This document shows, one piece after another, positions 1-5,485 of a stretch of 5,485 bases of DNA (the stretch's first letter is position 1; each line of letters opens with the position of its first letter). Under the pieces are notes generated by a model. It worked only from the letters and a program-made list of their open reading frames with translations. It made no database searches and was not told the origin of the DNA. The position numbers and the translations under genes are program-made. This DNA comes from Sediminibacterium sp. Lineage in GTDB: Bacteria > Bacteroidota > Bacteroidia > Chitinophagales > Chitinophagaceae. The DNA is taken from positions 1-5,485 of the forward strand of contig JALRFB010000075.1 of NCBI GenBank assembly GCA_023256555.1, in the 5' to 3' direction.

Positions 1-168
1 TCTATTGCAGATTTGAATGCCATGGGAGTGGAGGATAATAAGATACTTTGGGTGATTAGAAAGATGTTAGTGCTTCAAATGAAATTTCCTTTAGCAGTTT
101 TAAAGTTTGGGCCAATTTCTAAAATACTAATGAGCTTTGCTTATTTAACGAGACCTAAATTCAAATAG
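1..168 (+). CDS. C-terminal end of an unrecognised protein (5' end outside window)
   Basis: An open frame enters from the left edge in frame 1 and ends at a TAG at 166-168, giving 55 residues. The tail is basic with hydrophobic stretches (KMLVLQMKFPLAVLKFGPIS, then ILMSFAYLTRPKFK) and holds no motif I can assign. There is no stop before the TAG and codon use resembles the other genes, so it is probably the end of a real gene. Its last 24 bases overlap the 3' end of the opposing acyltransferase gene. It reads in the same direction as the glycosyltransferase at 1245, so both may once have belonged to one plus-strand gene series. No function can be given from this fragment. Confidence 0.55.
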   Translation, partial: SIADLNAMGVEDNKILWVIRKMLVLQMKFPLAVLKFGPISKILMSFAYLTRPKFK

Positions 169-1203
169 GTTTTTAAATCGAAGCATTTTCTTTTCAATAT
201 ACTTCCAAGATAGTATTCCCAATACAAATGAAATAATGGTACTAGTCCAAAGTAGTATTGCAACAGAAGGTTGTAAGCAATAGATGATCAATTGCTGCAC
301 AGGGAAAGCATATAGATAAATACCATAAGAAGGATCTTCAATTGTACTATGTATCCATTCTGCAAATTTTGAGCTTCCTTGACCAATATACAATACCAAA
401 TATGGCCAACTAAAACCTAACCAAATAGGGTTTAGTTTTAAATAAATCACCAAAATAATTGAAATACTTGCTAGTATCGCCAATATGGTTCTAAAAGGTA
501 TTTTATTCCATTCTAATGATGACCAAAAAGCGCCAATCATAAAAAAGAATCCAAGTTCTGCAATTAGGTCTACTCTTAGTTTGAAATTAACATGTTTTAG
601 GTAGTCAATTTGAAAGAGGTTGCCATAGAGTAAAACCCCAATCGTGAAAATCAATATTGGCCAAATCAGTTGTCGAAATTTTCTAAAAGGAAATAAAACC
701 AATAATACTAAATAAAAGAAAAATTCAAAACCCATCGTCCATAATGAACCATTGATGGCTGTGTTGCTATTGTTATCAAATACACCATGAATTCTCCATT
801 GATTATGATAAAGTGTTAGATTATTAAGTATATAATTAGTGGCTTCAACTGGAAATTTGAAAAATGGCTGATGTGGTTGATAGATCAGGTATGCCATACC
901 AACAGATAAAATTAATACTAGGATTAGCCCAGGATAAATTCTTAAAATTCTTTTCCATAAATAGTCTAGCACATTAGGACTTCTTTCCAAACTTTTAAAG
1001 ATCAAGAATCCGCTAATGGTGATGAAACCTTTTACGCCAAAATAAGAAAGATTGATATAATGATTTGTCCATTCACATAAAGGATCGCATCCTTTATTGC
1101 CCAATAGAACGTAGGAGTGTGAAACAATGACTAACCATGCGAAAATAATTCTGATAATATCAAAATTATTAGCTTTTCTAATATGTGTGATGGATGCATT
1201 CAT
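145..1203 (-). CDS. Acyltransferase-3 family integral membrane protein (OafA/ExoZ-like)
   Basis: Likely transfers an acyl group, often acetyl, onto a sugar of a surface glycan or glycolipid at the cytoplasmic membrane. At 352 residues it has the usual length of a stand-alone acyltransferase-3 protein without an added SGNH domain. Family marks seen in order: NNFDIIR (12-18) followed by conserved His29 in the first membrane helix; GVKGFITISGFLI (56-68); the basic KRILRIYPG segment (84-92); GSLWTMGFEFFFYL (152-165, matching LWTL..E..FY); SYGIYLYAFPVQQ (292-304); and a final SWKYIEKK (332-339), where the family often has EKP. About ten hydrophobic segments are visible. The ATG at 1203 is the only ATG after an in-frame stop, so the start is firm. 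The gene is oriented against both plus-strand neighbours. Donor and acceptor cannot be read from the sequence; acetyl versus longer acyl remains open. Confidence 0.93.
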   Translation of the reverse strand: MNASITHIRKANNFDIIRIIFAWLVIVSHSYVLLGNKGCDPLCEWTNHYINLSYFGVKGFITISGFLIFKSLERSPNVLDYLWKRILRIYPGLILVLILSVGMAYLIYQPHQPFFKFPVEATNYILNNLTLYHNQWRIHGVFDNNSNTAINGSLWTMGFEFFFYLVLLVLFPFRKFRQLIWPILIFTIGVLLYGNLFQIDYLKHVNFKLRVDLIAELGFFFMIGAFWSSLEWNKIPFRTILAILASISIILVIYLKLNPIWLGFSWPYLVLYIGQGSSKFAEWIHSTIEDPSYGIYLYAFPVQQLIIYCLQPSVAILLWTSTIISFVLGILSWKYIEKKMLRFKNLFEFRSR

Positions 1204-1244
1204 TGTTATGAGTACAAATATAAAAGTTTTAGTATCTTGGGAGC
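1204..1244. promoter_or_regulatory. 41-bp divergent spacer between the acyltransferase and glycosyltransferase genes
   Basis: These 41 bases are all that separates the two divergent start codons, so leader and promoter signals for both genes must lie here or inside the opposing coding region. On the minus strand, TATATTTG (complement of 1215-1222) matches the Bacteroidota -7 consensus TAnnTTTG. I see no TTTG at the matching -33 distance, and the implied leader is only a few bases. On the plus strand TATCTTGG (1233-1240) is a one-mismatch version. GGGAG (1239-1243) resembles a Shine-Dalgarno sequence but sits one base from the ATG, too close to act normally. The spacer is certain; the promoter assignments are tentative. 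Confidence 0.4.
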
Positions 1245-2252
1245 ATGTTACTTTCTATTATTATTGTCAGTTACAAGTCTACTGCAGATATTCAACATTG
1301 TTTGAAGTCTGTATGTAAACCATTATTGGATAATAAAGAAATAGAATGGATTGTTGTGGATAACGATGCTCCAAACAATAGTGCTGCAGTTTTAAAACAG
1401 GAATTTCCCTTTATTCAATATATATCATTGGGGTACAATGCTGGTTTTGCAAGAGCGAATAATGCAGGAATTAAAATGGCCAAGGGAGAAACTATATTAC
1501 TGTTAAATCCAGATACATTAATTAAGCCTAATTCAATTGAAAGATGCCTTGAAAGATTGACATCTTCAGATGCAGTGGCATGCGGTGTTCAATTAATTCA
1601 TGAGAATGGATTGCCCCAGTTTTCGGGAAGTAAATTTGTAAAAGGAGGTTTAAATCATTTATTAGATTTACCCTATTGGGGTGCAAGTTTAAAATGGTTG
1701 GCATCTTTAGCAAAAACTTCTAAGCCATCCGTGATCAAAGCGAGTAAAGAGCAACAAGTAGATTGGATCAGTGGAGCTTTTCTAATGGTCAAAAAATGGG
1801 CTGTAGTAAAAGCAGGTTTGTTAGATGAAGATTTCTTTTTGTATGCAGAAGAAGTAGAGTGGTGTAGTAGATTAAGAAAATTAGGGACATTGTATATTTA
1901 CGGAGATATTGAAATAGTGCATTTGATCGGAACATCCATTCAAACTGCCACCAATGCTACTGACAATTCCTATACAAATTTATCAGACAAGAAGGGCTTG
2001 CAATTGATGGTATCTAATCATCTGAGAATTAGAAAACAATATGGTATTTTCTGGTATATGGTTCAACTATTGAATTTTACTTGGACGGTTTTTTATGCAT
2101 TCCTAATGAGTGTTTTGTTGCACCTTGCTCACGGCAAAAATCCGTTTACCGATTTCAAAATGCTGGTTGGATTTACTAAAAATGTTTTGACTCTTTGGGG
2201 CTTGCTTCCTAGAATGATTATAGCCAAGCCTTATTTTTACAAGTGCATCTAA
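1245..2252 (+). CDS. Family 2 glycosyltransferase, WbbL/rhamnosyltransferase-like
   Basis: A probable inverting, nucleotide-sugar-dependent glycosyltransferase adding one sugar to a lipid-linked glycan on the cytoplasmic face. The 335-residue protein begins with the GT-A nucleotide-binding strand LLSIIIVSYKS (2-12), then VVDNDA (37-42), GYNAGFARANNAGI (63-76), and LLNPDT (86-91), the DXD-equivalent of this subgroup. The acceptor-side part shows WISGAF (174-179), FFLYAEEVEWCSRL (197-210) and His226 in EIVHL, a likely metal or phosphate contact. In many relatives the acidic pair is ED with a following D; here it is EE and E. Residues about 268-294 are hydrophobic and may anchor the protein. The frame has a TAG at 1230-1232 and no other start between it and the ATG at 1245, and the first beta strand starts at once, so the start is secure. 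The donor could be dTDP-rhamnose or another sugar; specificity is not visible. Confidence 0.92.
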   Translation: MLLSIIIVSYKSTADIQHCLKSVCKPLLDNKEIEWIVVDNDAPNNSAAVLKQEFPFIQYISLGYNAGFARANNAGIKMAKGETILLLNPDTLIKPNSIERCLERLTSSDAVACGVQLIHENGLPQFSGSKFVKGGLNHLLDLPYWGASLKWLASLAKTSKPSVIKASKEQQVDWISGAFLMVKKWAVVKAGLLDEDFFLYAEEVEWCSRLRKLGTLYIYGDIEIVHLIGTSIQTATNATDNSYTNLSDKKGLQLMVSNHLRIRKQYGIFWYMVQLLNFTWTVFYAFLMSVLLHLAHGKNPFTDFKMLVGFTKNVLTLWGLLPRMIIAKPYFYKCI

Positions 2253-3157
2253 AATCCTAATAAGCCTTTTAGGGTATCTATTCTAAATTGAATGATGGGC
2301 CAAGTTTTTGCTGGATGACCTTCCAATGCATATTTAATTCCTAAAATAATGGCAGCACCTAATTTAAAGAAGTATTCAACAATTTTCAGTGAGAATGCTT
2401 TATTGCTTATGGCTTTGGTTCTTGCTCTTTCACCTCTGCCCATTCCACTTGCCACACGGTACATATATTCTTTGGTCAATTTCTTCACTTCAACCACATG
2501 CTCTACTATAATACTTGGATCATAATAAATGGTATGGCCTAGGTCAAGTATTTTGTAAAATAATTCTTTTCCTTCTCCTCCAATTCTAACAGTACCCACC
2601 ACACCAGGTAATTGTACATTAAACCCGCCCACTTGATCAAATACTTTTTTAGAAACAATCATATTAGATTCCAAAGGATACTTCCCATTTTTAAAAGCAC
2701 AAGCAGTAGGGGCGTAATCAAAATTACCCACCATACTTGATACATAATAACTCATCCATTTGGGTTCCTCAGGAATATATCTAGGGATAATTCTTCCGCC
2801 AAATCCTAGAACAAAGGGTTGATCAAGGATATGTTTAATAATATTTTTTACAAAATCTTTGTGAGCAATTGCGTCATCATCAATAAAACAAAGCCAATCA
2901 GCTTTCGCCATACTCGCTCCAGTATTTCTTGCAAAACTTGCACCTTGTTGCTTTTCTGTGGTATAATAAAAATTACCTTCTGAGTTGGATGCTCTCCAGG
3001 AAGTAAATACATCAGGTGTGCCATCTGTTGAATTATTGTCTACTACGATCGCTTCAAAATTTATTAAACCAGCACTTTGATGGTACAATGCATCCAGTGC
3101 CGCGCCAATATAATTGGCTCTGTTGTAGCTACATATTATGATAGAAACTTGTAGCAT
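2249..3157 (-). CDS. Family 2 glycosyltransferase (GT-A fold)
   Basis: A second probable sugar transferase for a surface glycan. The 302-residue protein opens with VSIIICSYNRA (4-14), VVDNNSTDGTP (38-48), GASFARNTGA (72-81) and the metal-binding FIDDDA (91-96), a clear DXD. The acceptor half has LESNMIVSK (162-170), GGEGKELFYKIL (193-204) and VEHV (218-221). The position that is usually the catalytic Asp of an ED pair is Gly196 here, with acidic residues only at 195 and 198. A basic GRGERAR (240-246) precedes a hydrophobic stretch (about 262-277) that may associate with the membrane. Its ATG directly follows the TAA of the YfhO gene, implying co-transcription and translational coupling. It lacks the paired C-terminal helices of CsbB/DPMS-type polyprenyl-phosphate transferases, so it is probably not a lipid-sugar donor enzyme. 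Its substrate is unknown. Confidence 0.92.
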   Translation of the reverse strand: MLQVSIIICSYNRANYIGAALDALYHQSAGLINFEAIVVDNNSTDGTPDVFTSWRASNSEGNFYYTTEKQQGASFARNTGASMAKADWLCFIDDDAIAHKDFVKNIIKHILDQPFVLGFGGRIIPRYIPEEPKWMSYYVSSMVGNFDYAPTACAFKNGKYPLESNMIVSKKVFDQVGGFNVQLPGVVGTVRIGGEGKELFYKILDLGHTIYYDPSIIVEHVVEVKKLTKEYMYRVASGMGRGERARTKAISNKAFSLKIVEYFFKLGAAIILGIKYALEGHPAKTWPIIQFRIDTLKGLLGF

Positions 3158-3160
3158 TTA
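3155..3160 (-). promoter_or_regulatory. TAAATG stop/start junction, likely translational coupling
   Basis: On the minus strand the TAA of the YfhO gene (3158-3160) is followed with no gap by the ATG of the glycosyltransferase (3155-3157). Ribosomes ending the first gene are placed exactly at the next start. No separate strong ribosome binding site is visible just before it (the preceding bases encode QASA). Coupling is inferred from the geometry. If the internal TGA upstream really stops translation, coupled expression of the glycosyltransferase would be reduced too. Confidence 0.6.
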
Positions 3161-4606
3161 GGCTGAAGCTTGTTTTTGTTTGAATGCTTTGAATCCTACA
3201 AATACAATTAATGCCCATAATAAGATGGAGGCAATGCCGGATGCTTTCTTCGAAAGATCTATGGAACTTGGTCTGAATTCAAATCTTATTTCATGTTTAC
3301 CAGCAGGCACCACCAATCCTCTTAAAACATAGTTCACTTTCACAATTGGAGTCTCTTTATTATCAATATATGCTTTCCATCCAAGATTGTAATAAATCTC
3401 ACTAAATACAGCTAGTTGCTTTTTAGAAGTATTGGCAGTATATAAAATGTCATCATTATTGTTCTTTATTAATTGAATACTTGCAGCACTATCTTGCTCT
3501 AGATTATTTAAATCAGCCATCTTATCTTTTTCTTCAATGATGGCTGTGTCTTTTGGATTAAAATTGTCTAATGCTTTCATAACAGAAGCTGCATCTTTTT
3601 GGTATTGTACTCCTTTTACAAACCACACATTACCTAATGCTTCTTTATTGGCAATAGTATCGGTTGCTAAATTGCCAGAGATAACATATTTGGTATTCAA
3701 CATATTTAATGTTGGCATACAATTAGGGAATTTATACCACTGGTTTTCGATAAGGTCTTGGTAGATACTCAGTTTAGCAGGATTATAACCACCCACTGTT
3801 TTATGATGATAAGCTATTAATGCACCTCCATTAAATGCACTTTGAATACCATTTCGAATATCTAATACTCTATAGTTGTTAGTATCTTTCTTTAAAGCAA
3901 TATCTAATGGTGTCAAATTAAATGCTGCTTCGTTTTCGGTAGATTCAATGAAATTTTCTGACTTCAGGTATTTGGTATTTAAACTAAACAAATCAATCAT
4001 CGCCAACACACCAAGTCCAATAAAGAAAATGGTCTGGTTAATGATTTTTTTAATGCTTAAAAATAATAGGGCACCGATTAGTATTAAGTATAATAGAGCT
4101 TTTGTGATATCAGATTCTATTAAGCCTTTTCTATCCGTTACTAAAGCATTGAATAAATCATTAGCAGGTGTGATATAAGCTGCTGCAGCAGCTGGGTCTT
4201 TTATTTGTGAAGTCACCATTTGAGACCATTGTGCTAATTTTTGCTTATCCTCTTCGTTTTTAAATTCACTATTAAAGTAAATAGCCAACACTGCAATAAA
4301 CATTAATCCTACTAATGTTAAACTTGTTTTGTATTTTTTTACAAAGCCACTAAAAGAATCTTCTTTGCTCAATGCTTCTGCGCCGTATAATGCCATGATG
4401 CCCATTAATAATGTTGGGATCACCATTATCATGCTTGGTGCTCTAAATTTATTATAAAAGGGTACATGCTCTAATACAAAAAGATTGAAACCTTTTAAAT
4501 AAGAACCTGCAGCTAATAAACAAGAAAGAATAATGGAAGCGGCAATCCAAATTCTATGAGGATTCGATTTTACTGAGAAGCCAATAAAGGCTAACAAACA
4601 AATCAC
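3158..4606 (-). CDS. YfhO-family protein, C-terminal part after the TGA
   Basis: This 482-codon open part runs from a possible GTG at 4604-4606, which lies six codons after the TGA. The GTG is probably an ordinary valine, not a natural start, because the family sequence continues smoothly through it. It holds the later membrane helices (about 1-12, 20-35, 58-75, 95-112, 168-185, 190-207), the conserved FYNKFRAPSMI (50-60) and DLFSLNTKYL (205-214), then a large soluble domain, presumably outside the membrane. That domain has SAFNGGALIAYHHKTVGGYN (256-275), LNMLNTKYVI (300-309), GNVWFV (325-330), LGWKAYID (408-415) and NYVLRGLVVPAGKHEIRF (425-442). A last helix (about 457-475) is followed by a short basic tail. 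No further stops or frame breaks occur, so decay, if real, is recent. Confidence 0.85.
   Translation of the reverse strand: MICLLAFIGFSVKSNPHRIWIAASIILSCLLAAGSYLKGFNLFVLEHVPFYNKFRAPSMIMVIPTLLMGIMALYGAEALSKEDSFSGFVKKYKTSLTLVGLMFIAVLAIYFNSEFKNEEDKQKLAQWSQMVTSQIKDPAAAAAYITPANDLFNALVTDRKGLIESDITKALLYLILIGALLFLSIKKIINQTIFFIGLGVLAMIDLFSLNTKYLKSENFIESTENEAAFNLTPLDIALKKDTNNYRVLDIRNGIQSAFNGGALIAYHHKTVGGYNPAKLSIYQDLIENQWYKFPNCMPTLNMLNTKYVISGNLATDTIANKEALGNVWFVKGVQYQKDAASVMKALDNFNPKDTAIIEEKDKMADLNNLEQDSAASIQLIKNNNDDILYTANTSKKQLAVFSEIYYNLGWKAYIDNKETPIVKVNYVLRGLVVPAGKHEIRFEFRPSSIDLSKKASGIASILLWALIVFVGFKAFKQKQASA
4178..4193. repeat. 16-bp perfect palindrome AGCTGCTGCAGCAGCT
   Basis: The sequence equals its own reverse complement over all 16 bases and stands out as a GC-rich island in AT-rich surroundings. 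It encodes five alanines in a row (AAAAA at about 139-143 of the C-terminal YfhO part, within DPAAAAAYI) using GCT and GCA codons. A run of alternating Ala codons can generate this symmetry by itself, so it is probably a coding by-product and not an operator. Confidence 0.5.
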
Positions 4607-4624
4607 GATACCTATGTATGGAGG

Positions 4625-5485
4625 TCAAGCAGTAAATCCAATTCCACCCCAATAAAAGTTCAAAAATCCTTGCAATTGTTGACCCAATTCTGGTTGCATT
4701 TGTTGAAGGGTCTCCACTGCTTTAGATTTGGTAATGTCCATAACAGCGTTGGCATCTGCACCTCCACCATAAATATTAGGGAACATTAATACCAATGGCT
4801 CTGACTTAAACATACTGTAGCTCAATGCATAATCTTTATTCAAGCCTGTAGCCGTAGTTTTGCTGTCCTTGGTAATAATGGCACTCCCGCCTCTAATTGA
4901 TTCCTTACCATATTCATAAGTACTAATCAGTATGGGTGCATTCACTGCTAAGCCAAGTATAGCAGCAATTGCTCCTGCAGCTAATGTTTTATATATAGCT
5001 TCAAAATCTTTTGCTTTAATCCATTGTACTAAATAATAGATAGACATAAATAAAGCAATGATGATGCCATAGTAAGTTATCTGTAAGTGATTGGATTGAA
5101 CAAATAAAGCTGTTGAGATACTTGTTAGTAATATTCCCCATAAGTATTGTTTTCTAAATAGTATAAACAAAGATCCTATAAAGAAGGGTAAATAAGCAAT
5201 AGCATGCATTTTTGTGATATGCCCAACAATAATGATGATTGGGTTATAAGTTGCATAACTGTATGCTAAAGCTCCTACAATACTAATAATACTATTGAAA
5301 CCTAAAACCTGAGCTAAGAAATAAAAGCTGATACAAGCTAAAAAGAACAAACTGATTGGCTCAGGCAAGTTTAAAGTGAATACACGATCCAATATTCCAA
5401 TAGAATAAGCATATCCCACTACTCCTGTGATTTGATAAGTAGGCATGCCTCCAAACATACTATTAGTCCAAAGTGGAGTATGACC
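4625..5485 (-). CDS. YfhO-family protein, N-terminal part up to the TGA (5' partial)
   Basis: The frame is open to the right edge. The ATG at 5456-5458 is internal: nine codons upstream of it read GHTPLWTNS, continuing into MFGGMPTYQI, a family hallmark (usually PLWTN.MFGGMP). The true start is therefore outside the window, probably with the first membrane helix and the acidic catalytic residue expected in GT-C proteins. Numbering from that Met, hydrophobic helices lie at about 34-52, 56-78, 86-101, 106-120, 127-146 and 158-178. They are broken by the loop motif GHITKMHAIAYLPFF (79-93). An outer loop has RGGSAI (189-194), TGLNKDYALSYSMFKSE (204-220) and FPNIYGGG (226-233). A product ending at the TGA would have only the first helices and lack the C-terminal soluble domain, so it is unlikely to work as such. 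Confidence 0.85.
   Translation of the reverse strand, partial: GHTPLWTNSMFGGMPTYQITGVVGYAYSIGILDRVFTLNLPEPISLFFLACISFYFLAQVLGFNSIISIVGALAYSYATYNPIIIIVGHITKMHAIAYLPFFIGSLFILFRKQYLWGILLTSISTALFVQSNHLQITYYGIIIALFMSIYYLVQWIKAKDFEAIYKTLAAGAIAAILGLAVNAPILISTYEYGKESIRGGSAIITKDSKTTATGLNKDYALSYSMFKSEPLVLMFPNIYGGGADANAVMDITKSKAVETLQQMQPELGQQLQGFLNFYWGGIGFTA

Larger units (their letters stand above)
3158..5485 (-). pseudogene. YfhO-family membrane protein gene interrupted by one in-frame TGA (5' end outside window)
   Basis: This is one YfhO-like gene read on the minus strand from beyond the right edge to the TAA at 3158-3160: 286 sense codons, TGA at 4625-4627, then 488 sense codons in the same frame. 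The protein part in the window approaches 775 residues; with the missing N-terminus it would reach the roughly 800-850 residues I expect for Bacteroidota members. Around the stop the reading is NFYWGGIGFTA-stop-PPYIGIVICLLAFIG, and the family usually has YWG..PFTSGP.Y.G here, so the TGA replaces a conserved glycine (GGA to TGA is one change). YfhO proteins are predicted GT-C-fold transferases; in Bacillus subtilis YfhO works with CsbB in glycosylating lipoteichoic acid. The role in Bacteroidota is not settled. I call it a pseudogene because of the stop, but a sequencing error or read-through would leave it functional. Confidence 0.8.

Noticed and set aside
2256..2273. Inverted repeat CCTAA ... 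TTAGG near the convergent stops, as a possible bidirectional terminator
   Set aside because: The stem is only 5 bp with an 8-base loop, has no U-tract on either side, and lies inside the coding end of the minus-strand glycosyltransferase.
3876..4178. 100-codon plus-strand open frame opposite the YfhO gene, as a separate gene
   Set aside because: It lies wholly antisense to a well-supported coding region, has no recognisable domain, and its translation is what the opposite strand of a membrane protein gene would give. The shorter frames at 1127-1318 (plus), 1528-1713 (minus) and 3537-3764 (plus) were dropped for the same reason.
4178..4193. 16-bp palindrome as a regulator binding site
   Set aside because: It is deep inside a gene and is explained by a run of alanine codons.
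4590..4627. Selenocysteine insertion at the TGA
   Set aside because: The family residue at this site is glycine, not cysteine, YfhO proteins are not known selenoproteins, and downstream bases form at most a 4-bp stem (ATAC/GTAT), far short of a bacterial SECIS hairpin.
4607..4627. Frameshift or small deletion between the two YfhO parts
   Set aside because: Both parts are in the same frame and the joined sequence keeps the family spacing, so a substitution is enough.
1..5485. CRISPR array, tRNA/rRNA, insertion sequence or integration site
   Set aside because: No regularly spaced repeats, no cloverleaf-like segments, no transposase-like protein and no flanking inverted repeats were seen; coding sequence fills the window.

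Overview
This AT-rich window is entirely protein-coding and looks like part of a cell-surface glycan locus from a member of the Bacteroidota. The lineage is inferred mainly from the right half, which encodes a long YfhO-type membrane protein in its large Bacteroidota form (WTNSMFGGMP, NKFRAPSM, and a C-terminal GW-AYID ... NYVLRGL ... PAGKH domain). The AT-rich codon use, tight packing, lack of strong Shine-Dalgarno sequences and one possible TAnnTTTG-type promoter element fit this. Chitinophagaceae or a relative is plausible, but the sequence alone does not fix the genus.

Layout from left to right. (1) The last 55 codons of an unrecognised plus-strand gene run in from the left edge. (2) A minus-strand acyltransferase-3 family membrane protein (145-1203) overlaps the tail of that gene by 24 bp. 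(3) A 41-bp divergent spacer leads to a plus-strand family 2 glycosyltransferase of the WbbL/rhamnosyltransferase-like type (1245-2252). (4) A second family 2 glycosyltransferase lies on the minus strand (2249-3157), sharing four bases with gene 3 at their stop codons. (5) Immediately upstream of it in the same transcription unit (junction TAAATG) is a YfhO-family multi-pass membrane protein that continues off the right edge. No stretch over 300 bases lacks a gene, and no tRNA, rRNA, CRISPR array or insertion sequence was seen.

The most notable point is that the YfhO gene carries a single in-frame TGA (minus-strand codon at 4625-4627). It falls where the family normally has a glycine, and the frame continues unbroken on both sides (286 sense codons visible before, 488 after). 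A GGA-to-TGA nonsense change, recent or erroneous, explains this best. Read-through or code reassignment is less likely, though every genuine stop in the window is TAA or TAG.

Together the genes suggest assembly and decoration of a surface polysaccharide or glycolipid. Two cytoplasmic glycosyltransferases would add sugars to a lipid-linked acceptor, the acyltransferase would acylate a sugar at the membrane, and YfhO, a probable GT-C-fold transferase, would act on the outer face. This pathway is inferred from families and proximity. I see no evidence of a wholly new system.
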